Below are positions 7,499-16,816 of a DNA stretch of 64,000 nt, in pieces (position 1 is the first letter of the stretch; each line of letters begins with the position of its first letter). The notes beneath the pieces are model-generated. The model searched no databases and had not been told where the DNA came from. It was given only the letters and a program-made list of their open reading frames with translations. Source of the stretch: Bradyrhizobium frederickii (lineage in GTDB: Bacteria; Pseudomonadota; Alphaproteobacteria; Rhizobiales; Xanthobacteraceae); the NCBI RefSeq assembly GCF_004570865.1, contig NZ_SPQS01000013.1, positions 1 through 64,000 on the forward strand. The letters are read 5' to 3'. The position numbers and the translations under genes are program-made.

Positions 7499-9106
7499 TT
7501 GCAAGGTCTTGCGGACTTTCTGAAGAGTATCGGCGCCGCCCGGTTCGGGGCGATGATCGCGGTCACCGCCGCGCTCATCGGCTTTTTCGCGTTCGTCATC
7601 ATGCGCGTCACCACGCCGCAGATGACGACGCTGTTCACCGACCTCAGCGTCGAGGATTCCTCCGGCATCATCAAGGACCTGGAACGCCAGGGCATCCAGT
7701 TCGAGATCCGCAATGAGGGTTCCATCATCATGGTGCCCAAGGACAAGGTCACGCGGCTGCGGATGAAGCTCGCCGAGGGCGGCCTGCCCAAGGGCGGCGG
7801 CGTCGGCTACGAGGTGTTCGACAAGTCCGACGCGCTCGGCACCACCTCTTTCGTCCAGAACATCAATCACCTTCGCGCGCTGGAAGGCGAGCTCGCCCGC
7901 ACCATCCGCGCCATCGACCGCATCCAGGCCGCGCGCGTCCACCTGGTGCTGCCGGAGCGCCCGCTGTTTGCGCGCGAGGCGCCGGAGCCGTCGGCCTCGA
8001 TCGTGGTGCGCGTCCGCGGCTCGCTGGAAGCCCAGCAGATCCGCGCCATCCGCCACCTCGTCGCCTCCGCCGTCAACGGCCTGAAGCCGCAGCGGGTCTC
8101 GATCGTCGACGAGGCCGGCCAGCTGCTCGCCGACGGCGCAGCGGCCGATCCGGAGCAGGCCGTCGGCGACGAGCGCCGCATCTCCTTCGAGAAGCGGATG
8201 CGCAAGCAGGTCGAGGACATCGTCTCCTCCGTGGTCGGCTCGGGCCGCGCCCGCGTGCAGCTCTCCGCCGATTTCGACTTCAACAAGGTCACGCAGACCT
8301 CGGACAAGTACGATCCCGAAGGCCGGGTGCTGCGCTCCAGCCAGACCCGCGAAGAACAGAGCATGACCGCCGACAACAACGGCCAGGTCACCGTCAACAA
8401 CGAGCTGCCCGGCAACCAGCAGAACAACGGCGCCACGGCCAAGGACCAGAGCAAGAAGACCGAAGAGACCAACAATTACGAGATCTCCCGCACCACCAAG
8501 ACCGAGGTGACGGAAGCCGGCCGGGTCAACCGCATCTCGGTCGCGGTGCTGGTCGACGGCATCTATTCCAAGAACGACAAGGGCGAGCTGGCCTATCAGG
8601 ACCGCACCAAGGAGCAGCTCGACCGTATCGCCGCGCTGGTGCGCTCGGCCATCGGCTTCGACCAGAAGCGCGGCGACCAGGTCGAGGTCGTCAATCTGCG
8701 CTTTGCCGATGCGCCCTCCACCGCTCCGATCGGCGAGCCTGGCGGCCTTCTCGGCATGCTGCAGTTCACCAAGGACGACGTCATGTACTTCGTCGAGCTC
8801 GGCGTGATGATGCTGCTTGGCCTGGTCGTGCTGTTCCTGGTGATCCGCCCGCTGGTCAAGCGCATCCTCGCCTCCGACGAGGTCGCCGCTGCCATCTCCG
8901 GCGTCCTCAGCGGTCCGGCGGCCGAGGAATCCGCGCCGTCCGCCCAGCCGCTCCTGCCGAGCGGCGCCGCCAGCGCGATCGACGTCGCCACCATCCAGGG
9001 CCAGGTCCACGCCCAGTCCGTTCATCGCGTCGGCGAGCTCGCCGAGCGCAACCCCAACGAAACCGTCGCCATCGTCCGCCAATGGCTGAGCGAATCCGCA
9101 AAATAG
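7499..9106 (+). CDS. fliF: Flagellar MS-ring protein FliF
   Basis: The 535-residue protein forms the basal-body ring in the inner membrane. The first membrane span is MIAVTAALIGFFAFVIM (about 19-35). The ring-building motifs include IKDLERQGIQFEIRN and RALEGELARTIRAIDRIQAARVHLVLPE. The second span is YFVELGVMMLLGLVVLFLVI (about 428-447). The FliG-binding tail VGELAERNPNETVAIVRQWL is at the end. Length is normal. The start is a TTG at 7499 giving MQGLADFLK; no in-frame ATG precedes it. It heads the operon fliF-fliG-fliH-fliN-flbD. Confidence 0.95.
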   Translation: MQGLADFLKSIGAARFGAMIAVTAALIGFFAFVIMRVTTPQMTTLFTDLSVEDSSGIIKDLERQGIQFEIRNEGSIIMVPKDKVTRLRMKLAEGGLPKGGGVGYEVFDKSDALGTTSFVQNINHLRALEGELARTIRAIDRIQAARVHLVLPERPLFAREAPEPSASIVVRVRGSLEAQQIRAIRHLVASAVNGLKPQRVSIVDEAGQLLADGAAADPEQAVGDERRISFEKRMRKQVEDIVSSVVGSGRARVQLSADFDFNKVTQTSDKYDPEGRVLRSSQTREEQSMTADNNGQVTVNNELPGNQQNNGATAKDQSKKTEETNNYEISRTTKTEVTEAGRVNRISVAVLVDGIYSKNDKGELAYQDRTKEQLDRIAALVRSAIGFDQKRGDQVEVVNLRFADAPSTAPIGEPGGLLGMLQFTKDDVMYFVELGVMMLLGLVVLFLVIRPLVKRILASDEVAAAISGVLSGPAAEESAPSAQPLLPSGAASAIDVATIQGQVHAQSVHRVGELAERNPNETVAIVRQWLSESAK

Positions 9107-9124
9107 TACGAGAAGTGATCTGAC

Positions 9125-10222
9125 ATGGCCGCCGCATTGCAAAACGCCAACAGCAACGACATCACCAGCGTGATCTCCACGCTCGGTCAGCGCGCCAACA
9201 CCCGGGCAAAGGACGGCAAGCCGGCCGGACAATTGTCCGGGCCGAAGCGCGCCGCGATCCTGATGCTTGCGCTCGGCGAGCAATATGGCGGCAAGATCTG
9301 GGGCCTGCTCGACGACGACGAGGTGCGCCAGCTCTCGCTGGAAATGTCGACGCTCGGCACCGTCGAGGTCGACACCGTCGAGGACATGCTGCTCGAATTC
9401 GTCTCGCGCATGTCGGCCTCGGGCGCGCTGATGGGCAATTTCGACGCCACTGAGCGCCTGCTGCAGCAATATCTGCCGCCGGAGCGCGTCAACGGCATAA
9501 TGGACGAGATCCGCGGCCCCGCCGGGCGCAACATGTGGGAGAAGCTCTCCAACGTGCAGGAAGAAGTCCTCGCCAACTACCTCAAGAACGAATATCCGCA
9601 GACCATCGCGGTGGTGCTGTCCAAGCTGAAGCCGGAGCACGCCGCGCGCGTGCTCGGCATCTTCCCCGAGGACCTCGCGCTCGACGTCGTCAACCGCATG
9701 CTGAAGATGGAGGCGGTTCAGAAGGAGGTGATCGAGAGCGTGGAGAAGACGCTGCGCACCGAATTCATGTCCAACCTGTCCCAGACCCGCCGCCGCGACG
9801 CCCACGAGGTGATGGCCGAAATCTTCAACAATTTCGACCGCCAGACCGAAACCCGCTTCATCACCTCGCTGGAGGAGGACAACCGGGAATCCGCCGAGCG
9901 CATCAAGGCGCTGATGTTCACCTTCGACGACCTCGTCAAGCTCGATTCCGGATCGGCCCAGACCTTGATGCGCAACGTCGACAAGGACAAGCTCGGCGTC
10001 GCGCTCAAGAGCGCCAACGAGGACGTCCGCAACTTCTTCTTCGGCAACATGTCCTCGCGCGCGGCCAAGATGCTCCAGGACGACATGGCGGCGATGGGCC
10101 CGGTCCGCCTGCGCGACGTCGACGAGGCCCAGGCGCTTCTGGTCAACCTCGCCAAGGACCTCGCCGCCAAGGGCGAGATCATGCTGACCAAGAACCGCGC
10201 CGACGACGAGCTGGTGTATTGA
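9125..10222 (+). CDS. fliG: Flagellar motor switch protein FliG
   Basis: The 365-residue protein of the rotor C-ring transmits torque and couples to FliF. The N-domain holds GPKRAAILMLALGEQYGGKI (about 39). The middle domain has NEYPQTIAVVLSKLKPEHAA, where Tyr replaces the His of the usual EHPQ. The C-terminal torque helix DVRNFFFGNMSSRAAKMLQD and MGPVRLRDVDEAQ are intact. It follows fliF by 18 bases. Its TGA overlaps the ATG of fliH (TGATG), a sign of translational coupling. Confidence 0.95.
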   Translation: MAAALQNANSNDITSVISTLGQRANTRAKDGKPAGQLSGPKRAAILMLALGEQYGGKIWGLLDDDEVRQLSLEMSTLGTVEVDTVEDMLLEFVSRMSASGALMGNFDATERLLQQYLPPERVNGIMDEIRGPAGRNMWEKLSNVQEEVLANYLKNEYPQTIAVVLSKLKPEHAARVLGIFPEDLALDVVNRMLKMEAVQKEVIESVEKTLRTEFMSNLSQTRRRDAHEVMAEIFNNFDRQTETRFITSLEEDNRESAERIKALMFTFDDLVKLDSGSAQTLMRNVDKDKLGVALKSANEDVRNFFFGNMSSRAAKMLQDDMAAMGPVRLRDVDEAQALLVNLAKDLAAKGEIMLTKNRADDELVY

Positions 10223-10845
10223 TGGCCGCTCCGGCGAAATTCCTGTTCGATACCGACTTCGCGGCGCCCGAGCGGGCCACGCGCGAGAAGGCCGCGACCG
10301 CGGCCGAGATCGCCCAGAAGGTCGCGGAAGCCGAAGCGCGCGCCTATCAGGAAGGCTTTGCCGCCGGCCAGCGCGAAGCCAAAGCCGAGAGCGACCGCCG
10401 CGTCGCGCTCGCCATGGAGGAGATCAACATCGGCATCCGCGGCATCGCGGCCGGCATCGGCAACATCGAATCGAAGATGGAAACCGAGGCGGTCGACGTC
10501 GCGGTGGCGGTCGCGCGCAAGCTCTGCGCCGACCTCGTCGCCGCGGAGCCGCTCGGCGAGATCGTGGCGCTGGTCAAGGACTGCTTCTCGCATCTGGTCG
10601 CGACGCCGCATCTCGTCGTCCGCATCAACGATGCGCTCTACGACGCCGCCCGCGAGAAGATCGAGCGGCTCGCCAAGCAGAGCGGCTTCGAGGGCCGGCT
10701 GGTGATCCTGGCCGAGCCGGAGATTGCCACCGGCGACTGCCGGATCGAATGGGCCGATGGCGGCGTCGTGCTGGAGCGCGGCGCCATCGCGGCCAAGATC
10801 GACGAAATGGTCGGACGCTATGTCGCGTCCCGCAGGGGGAGTTAA
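10222..10845 (+). CDS. fliH: Flagellar export apparatus regulator FliH
   Basis: This 207-residue soluble protein overlaps fliG by one base. The N-terminal half is a charged helix (AEIAQKVAEAEARAYQEGFA, GQREAKAESDRRV). The C-terminal half resembles the FliH/HrpE V-ATPase-E-like domain (DVAVAVARKLCADLVAAEPL, then GDCRIEWADGGVVLERG). FliH binds and restrains the FliI ATPase and docks it at the C-ring through FliN. fliI is not in this window. Assignment rests on both the C-terminal motif and the position between fliG and fliN. Confidence 0.88.
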   Translation: MAAPAKFLFDTDFAAPERATREKAATAAEIAQKVAEAEARAYQEGFAAGQREAKAESDRRVALAMEEINIGIRGIAAGIGNIESKMETEAVDVAVAVARKLCADLVAAEPLGEIVALVKDCFSHLVATPHLVVRINDALYDAAREKIERLAKQSGFEGRLVILAEPEIATGDCRIEWADGGVVLERGAIAAKIDEMVGRYVASRRGS

Positions 10846-10848
10846 CCC

Positions 10849-11199
10849 ATGAGCGACACTGACGGACAGGTCCCGCTGCCCGATCTCAACGGCCCGATGC
10901 CGCCCACCGGCACGGACGTCGGCTACAACGAGGACGAATATGCGGCGCGCGCCGCCGCCGACCTCGAGGCGGTGTTCGACGTGCCGGTACAGGTTTCGGC
11001 CGTGCTCGGCCGCTCCAAGATGGACGTCAGCGAGCTGTTGAAGCTCGGGCCCGGCACCGTGCTTGAGCTCGACCGCCGCGTCGGCGAAGCCATCGACATC
11101 TACGTCAACAACAAGCTGGTCGCCCGCGGCGAAGTCGTCCTGGTCGAGGACAAGCTCGGCGTGACCATGACCGAAATCATCAAGACCGAACGCAGCTAA
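10849..11199 (+). CDS. fliN: Flagellar motor switch protein FliN
   Basis: The 116-residue protein has the SpoA domain from about residue 45: VFDVPVQVSAVLGRSKMDVS, ELLKLGPGTVLELDRRVGEA, IDIYVNNKLVARGEVVLVED and LGVTMTEII. This is a complete FliN C-terminal core, preceded by a short Pro/Gly-rich tail. FliN tetramers form the lower C-ring and bind FliH. The ATG is 3 bases after the fliH stop, with a GGGGGAG site inside the end of fliH. Confidence 0.95.
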   Translation: MSDTDGQVPLPDLNGPMPPTGTDVGYNEDEYAARAAADLEAVFDVPVQVSAVLGRSKMDVSELLKLGPGTVLELDRRVGEAIDIYVNNKLVARGEVVLVEDKLGVTMTEIIKTERS

Positions 11200-11249
11200 T
11201 ACGCAGGGAATGACGCGCGGCAGCGCGACCAGACGGACAGGAGACTGAC

Positions 11250-12635
<1,386 letters not shown>

Positions 12636-12666
12636 GCGGCGCCACGACGATTGAGACAAGGCGAAT

Positions 12667-12695
12667 GCCCGGGCTCAGCCCGGGCTTTTCTTTTT
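12667..12695 (+). terminator. Rho-independent terminator after flbD
   Basis: GCCCGGGC (12667-12674) and GCCCGGGC (12678-12685) form an 8-bp stem around TCA, followed by TTTTCTTTTT. It ends the fli operon about 30 bases after the flbD stop. Confidence 0.9.
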
Positions 12696-12717
12696 GCCAG
12701 CTGCATCGCCTGCCCCG

Positions 12718-12828
12718 TCATCCTGAGGCGCGAAGCACGCGATGCGAACGCATCGTGTGGAAAACCTCGAAGGATGCACGGCCACAGCCGGGCCGTCGCC
12801 CTTCGAGGCCTCAGGGTGACGGCTAACT
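12718..12828. repeat. Imperfect long palindromic intergenic repeat
   Basis: The block runs from CGTCATCCTGAGG to CCTCAGGGTGACGG and contains inner arms CCTCGAAGGATG and GCCCTTCGAGG, plus smaller hairpins (CGATGCG..CGCATCG; CACGGCC..GGCCGTC). It is a well-known style of dispersed extragenic palindrome in Bradyrhizobium. No gene is seen in the gap between flbD and the M20 peptidase. Confidence 0.75.
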
Positions 12829-12921
12829 CAATGCCTGGTGCAGAGCCGCACCGCGTTCACCGACTAGGTCGCGCCGGCACAACGCCCTATAACCGCTCGC
12901 GACAACCACGCGAGGGTAAAC

Positions 12922-14070
12922 ATGTCTGAAGCTCAAATCACGGACTGGCTGGCATCGCAGAAGCAGGCGATGATTGATCTGCTCCGCGATGTCGTGAACA
13001 TCGATTCCGGCTCCTATGACAAGGAGGGCGTCGATGCGGTCGGTGCGCGGTTCGAGCGGCATTTTGCCGAGCACGGCATTCCGAGCCGCCGCGAGGCCAA
13101 CGCCACCTTCGGCGACGCGATCCACGCCGAGGTGGCCAAGCCCGGCAGCAACGAAAAGCCGGTGCTGTTGATGGGGCATCGCGACACCGTGTTCGGCAAG
13201 GGCGAGGCCGGGCGCCGTCCCTTCACCATCACGGATGGCCGCGCCTACGGGCCCGGTGTCGCCGACATGAAGTCCGGTCTCGTCATGAACGTGTTCGTCG
13301 CAACCGCCTTCCACAAATTCGGCGGCAACCCGCATCCGATCAAGCTGCTGATCACCTCGGACGAGGAGATCGGCTCGCCCTCGTCCCGGCCCGTGATCGA
13401 GCGCGAAGGCCGCTCCGCCCGCGCCGTGTTCAATTCCGAGCCGGGCCGCCCCACCGGCAACGTCGTCACGGGGCGCAAGGGCGGCATCTTCATGCATCTC
13501 GCCATCACCGGCAAGGCCGCGCATTCCGGCGCCAACTTCGCCGCGGGCATCAGCGCAATCGGCGAGCTCGCGCACAAGATCGTGCAGATCCACGCGCTGA
13601 CCGATCTCGACAAGGGCATCACGCTGAATGTCGGTCTCGTCGCGGGCGGGCAGTCCGTCAACACCACGGCGCCCTACGCCGAGGGGCAGATCGACCTGCG
13701 CTATGTCGATCCGGCCGATCGTGCGCGGATCATGGCCGCGATCGAAAAGATCGCCGCGACCTCCTACGTGCCGGGCACGAGCGCAACGCTGACGATCAAG
13801 GGCGAGTTCGTGCCGGTGGTGCAGAGTGCGGAGTCCAAGACGCTGTTCGAGAACTATCAGGCGGCCGCCCGGCAGGTCGGCCTCACCACGCTGCAGGGCG
13901 AGTTCTCCGGCGGCTGCGCCGATTCCGGCTTCACCGCCGCGGTCGGCACGCCGACCATCTGCGGCCTCGGCCCGGTCGGCGGGCTCGCGCATACGCCGGA
14001 GGAATATCTCGAGGTCGACAGCATCGTGCCACGCGCGCAGGCGCTGGCGCTGGCGATTTTGCGGGGATGA
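12922..14070 (+). CDS. M20-family metallopeptidase (carboxypeptidase G2 / glutamate carboxypeptidase type)
   Basis: The 382-residue cytosolic enzyme has the M20 metal-site motifs: LLMGHRDTVF (His and Asp, about 75-84), GPGVADMKSGLV (bridging Asp, about 112), TSDEEIGSPSSRP (catalytic Glu pair, about 154) and the late His in GGLAHTPEEYLEVDS (about 354). The dimerisation domain sits between (GRKGGIFMHLAITGKAAHSG). These dizinc enzymes cleave C-terminal amino acids, often Glu, from acylated or peptidic substrates. There is no signal peptide. It is flanked by repeats on both sides, so it is probably transcribed alone. Confidence 0.85.
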   Translation: MSEAQITDWLASQKQAMIDLLRDVVNIDSGSYDKEGVDAVGARFERHFAEHGIPSRREANATFGDAIHAEVAKPGSNEKPVLLMGHRDTVFGKGEAGRRPFTITDGRAYGPGVADMKSGLVMNVFVATAFHKFGGNPHPIKLLITSDEEIGSPSSRPVIEREGRSARAVFNSEPGRPTGNVVTGRKGGIFMHLAITGKAAHSGANFAAGISAIGELAHKIVQIHALTDLDKGITLNVGLVAGGQSVNTTAPYAEGQIDLRYVDPADRARIMAAIEKIAATSYVPGTSATLTIKGEFVPVVQSAESKTLFENYQAAARQVGLTTLQGEFSGGCADSGFTAAVGTPTICGLGPVGGLAHTPEEYLEVDSIVPRAQALALAILRG

Positions 14071-14084
14071 ACGACGGTGCCGTG

Positions 14085-14257
14085 GGGTGGGCAAAGCGGC
14101 TTGTCCGCCGTAGCTCGAAGAGCAAAGGCGGAAGCGTGCCCACCACCTGTTAGCGTCGTGGAGAGATGGTGGGCACGGCGCAAATGCGCCTTTGCCCACC
14201 CTACGAGACTCGTCGGATAGAAGTCGTGGGCACGCTTCGCTTTGCCCACCCTACGAG
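14085..14257. repeat. Cluster of GTGGGCACGC-type repeats
   Basis: Three related units carry GTGGGCA / TGCCCAC arms around GCTTTGCCCACCCTACG. The last one, 14226-14255, is identical over 30 bases to 54711-54740 in this window. This dispersed repeat is non-coding. Confidence 0.75.
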
Positions 14258-14270
14258 ACCGCCCGTGCCG

Positions 14271-14429
14271 TCACGAATAACTCGGTGCATCCGGCTTGCG
14301 GAAGATGTGGATGGGATCGCCGGGGATGATCACGGGCTGGCCCGAGAACATCGCGTAGGCGTACAGCGCGAGATAGGCGATCGCGAGCGCGCCGACGGCG
14401 TAGAAGGCGAAGGTCGCGATGCGCTTCAT
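14271..14429 (-). CDS. Small single-span membrane protein
   Basis: A 52-residue reading frame starts MKRIATFAFYAVGALAIAYL. It has one hydrophobic span (about 5-27), a short external part with FSGQPVIIPGDPIHIFRKPD and a stop at 14271. It lies 94 bases downstream of the flavin reductase on the same strand and may be the last gene of the sulfonate unit. The ATG at 14429 is preceded by GGAGCGGATCG. I recognise no family. The composition (positive N-terminus, one helix, Pro-rich tail) is convincing for a real small membrane protein. Confidence 0.5.
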   Translation of the reverse strand: MKRIATFAFYAVGALAIAYLALYAYAMFSGQPVIIPGDPIHIFRKPDAPSYS

Positions 14430-14523
14430 CGATCCGCTCCATGGCCGGCCCGAAACGGGAGGCTCTGGGCGCTTCTAGAGCGATGAGGCGGAAAAGGCCA
14501 GCCTGCGCGGCCGCCCGCGGCGA

Positions 14524-15105
14524 TCAAACGCCGCGCCGGCCGTGCGCGGGAAGGCTGACATCGGCGAGCCTTGCGGCGTCTTCGTCCTGGTCGACCGCCA
14601 CGTAGCGGCCGTGCCAATAGGCCAGCGCCGCGGTACGCATCGAGCTCTTGATGTCCCTGACACGGCCGATGACGATGCCGTGCGAGTGGCGCTCCACGAT
14701 CTCCTCGACCTCGCAATCGAAGGCCGACAGCGCGCCGGCCAGGAGCGGCACGCCCGAGACCGCCGTCACCCATGTGGCGCCCTTGAAACGATCGGCGCCC
14801 TTCAGCCCGCCCTTGCCGGAAAAGCGCTCGGCCACGTCGAGCTGGTCGGCGTTGAGGATGTTCACGCCGAAGGCGCCGTGGCGCCGGATCAAGGGGAAGG
14901 ACGAGGCGTCGCGGTTGATGCTGACCAGCAGCGTCGGCGGCTCGACCGACAACGAGGTCACCGAGGTCACCGTCATGCCGGTGATGTCCTTGCCCCTGCC
15001 GGCGGTGATGACGCTGACGCCGCCGGTGAGATGGCGCATGGCGCCCCGGAAATCGGCGGACGAGACGGGGATTTCAGTCATGAGATCGCGAGGCACTACA
15101 TTCAT
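14524..15105 (-). CDS. Flavin reductase (FMN reductase-like domain protein)
   Basis: The 193-residue protein of the flavin-reductase/RutF-HpaC fold carries FRGAMRHLTGGVSVITAGRG, GMTVTSVTSLSVEPPTLLVS and FGVNILNADQLDVAERFSG in the expected order. Such enzymes reduce FMN with NAD(P)H for two-component monooxygenases. It is the distal enzyme gene of an operon that encodes the FMNH2-dependent monooxygenase SsuD. The simplest reading is that it supplies SsuD with FMNH2, replacing the unrelated SsuE of enterobacteria. Start choice: ATG 15105; an ATG eight codons in (MTEIPVSS) is possible. Confidence 0.85.
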   Translation of the reverse strand: MNVVPRDLMTEIPVSSADFRGAMRHLTGGVSVITAGRGKDITGMTVTSVTSLSVEPPTLLVSINRDASSFPLIRRHGAFGVNILNADQLDVAERFSGKGGLKGADRFKGATWVTAVSGVPLLAGALSAFDCEVEEIVERHSHGIVIGRVRDIKSSMRTAALAYWHGRYVAVDQDEDAARLADVSLPAHGRRGV

Positions 15106-15137
15106 GGCATTGCTCCCCGAAGCGGGGTTCCCTTTAT

Positions 15138-15989
15138 TTAGGTACGATCATCCGCCGACAACAGGTGGCGCAGGATCGAGCCTTCGAGGTCTGCGAGTTC
15201 GACCGAGCCGCGCCGGCGCGGCCTGGCTGCGTTAACCACGACGTCATGGGCGATGCGGCCCTCCTCGATCACGAGCACGCGATCCGCCAGCGCGACCGCT
15301 TCGGAGACGTCATGGGTGACCAGGATCGCGGTAAAGCCCTGGTCGCGCCAGACGCGCTCCAAGAGGCGCTGCATCGAGATGCGGGTCAGCGCATCCAGTG
15401 CGCCGAGCGGCTCGTCGAAGGCAAGCACGCGCGGACGGGAGACCAGCGCGCGAGCCAGCGCGACGCGCTGCTTCTGGCCGCCCGACAGCACCGAAGGCCA
15501 ATGCTCGCGCTTGTCGGCGAGGCCAACCTCCGTCAACGCTTTCTCCGCGCGGACATGTGCGTCCTGCGAGGCGCGATCGCGACCGAGGCCGACCTCGACA
15601 TTGGCGAGCACGCGGGCCCAAGGCAAGAGACGTGGCTCCTGGAACATCACGCGGATGTCCTCGGGCTGGATGTCTTTTGGCTGCGAATCCTGGCCGAAGC
15701 TGAGGCTGCCGGCGTCGATCCTATCGAGACCGGCGATCAGGCGCAGCAGCGTGCTCTTGCCGCAACCGCTCTTGCCGACGATGGCGACGAACTGGCCGGC
15801 AGGGATGTGCAGGTCGATGCCGCGCAGCACCTCGTTGCTGCCGAACGACTTGCGCAAGCCGTGGATGCTGAGCGGCAGACCGCCGGTCTTTACCGGCCGC
15901 TCCTCGCGCACCACGCGGGCATGAGGCGCGAAGTTGGCGGAGCCGGCGAGCTCGGTTTCGGGAAGGGAGGTACGAAGCGCTGTCTGCAT
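15138..15989 (-). CDS. ssuB: Sulfonate ABC transporter ATP-binding protein SsuB
   Basis: The 283-residue ATPase has Walker A GKSGCGKSTLL (about 73), Q-loop MFQEPRLLPW, signature LSGGQKQRVALARAL, Walker B VLAFDEPLGALD and the H-loop LVTHD. The WPSVLSGGQ and EPRLLPW context is typical of SsuB/TauB. It energises uptake of aliphatic sulfonates through SsuC. An N-terminal extension of about 45 residues precedes the core. It follows ssuC by about 20 bases. Confidence 0.9.
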   Translation of the reverse strand: MQTALRTSLPETELAGSANFAPHARVVREERPVKTGGLPLSIHGLRKSFGSNEVLRGIDLHIPAGQFVAIVGKSGCGKSTLLRLIAGLDRIDAGSLSFGQDSQPKDIQPEDIRVMFQEPRLLPWARVLANVEVGLGRDRASQDAHVRAEKALTEVGLADKREHWPSVLSGGQKQRVALARALVSRPRVLAFDEPLGALDALTRISMQRLLERVWRDQGFTAILVTHDVSEAVALADRVLVIEEGRIAHDVVVNAARPRRRGSVELADLEGSILRHLLSADDRT

Positions 15990-16009
15990 GTGATTTCCCG
16001 TATTTCTGC

Positions 16010-16816
16010 TCAACGTTTCTGGAAGGCGGGGTGCCAGGAGAGCGTCAAACGCTCGAGCACGCGGGAGGCGCTGTCGGCGAGCTTGCCGAGCAGGGCGTAG
16101 ATCAGGATCGAGAGCACGACGACGTCGATCAGCATGAACTCGCGCGCCTGCATCGCCATGTAGCCTAGCCCTGAGGACGCGGCGATGGTCTCGGCGACGA
16201 TCAGCGTCAGCCACATGATGCCGAGCGCGAAGCGGATACCGACGAAGATCGAGGGCAACGCGCCCGGGAAAATCACGCGGCGGAACAGCTCGCCGTCGGT
16301 CATGCCGTAGATCCGGCCCATCTCGATCAGCTGCGGATCGACGGTGCGGATGCCGTGCAGCGTGTTGAGGTAGATCGGGAAGAACACGCCGAGCGCCACC
16401 AGGAACAGTTTTGCGCTTTCATCGATGCCGAACCACAGGATGACCAGCGGGATCAGCGCCAGATGCGGCACGTTGCGCACCATCTGCAGCGTCGTGTCGG
16501 TCAGCTTGGCCGAAAGCTGCGACAGTCCGTTGGCGAGGCCGAAGGCGAAGCCGATGCTGCCGCCGATCAGGAAGCCGATCGAGGCGCGCCAGAACGACAC
16601 CCAGATGTTGCGGACGAGCTCGCCGGAGAGCAGCAGCTTCCAGCCGGCGAGCACGACGTCGCTCGGCGCCGGCAGCACCCGCGTCGGCACGAAACCCGTG
16701 ACGCTCGCGAGCTGCCAGATCGCGATGATGGCGAGCGGCACGATCCACTGGACCAGGCCGTCGACGCGCGGCAGGCGAACGCCGCGCGGGAACGAGATGC
16801 TGTCGATCAGGCTCAT
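16010..16816 (-). CDS. ssuC: Sulfonate ABC transporter permease SsuC
   Basis: The 268-residue BPD-type permease has about six spans, beginning LVQWIVPLAIIAIWQLASVT. It carries the EAA coupling-loop signature EMGRIYGMTDGELFRRVIFPGALPS, split here as YGMTDGELFRRVIFPGALPS. It pairs with SsuB. The start at 16816 gives MSLIDSISF and overlaps the ssuD stop by four bases (ATGA), showing translational coupling. Confidence 0.92.
   Translation of the reverse strand: MSLIDSISFPRGVRLPRVDGLVQWIVPLAIIAIWQLASVTGFVPTRVLPAPSDVVLAGWKLLLSGELVRNIWVSFWRASIGFLIGGSIGFAFGLANGLSQLSAKLTDTTLQMVRNVPHLALIPLVILWFGIDESAKLFLVALGVFFPIYLNTLHGIRTVDPQLIEMGRIYGMTDGELFRRVIFPGALPSIFVGIRFALGIMWLTLIVAETIAASSGLGYMAMQAREFMLIDVVVLSILIYALLGKLADSASRVLERLTLSWHPAFQKR

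Noticed and set aside
7436..9805. 789-codon open frame on the minus strand opposite fliF and fliG
   Set aside because: It is the mirror of two perfect flagellar genes. High GC makes long antisense frames by chance; the product has no known domain and is rich in Gly/His/Asp repeats typical of such shadows.
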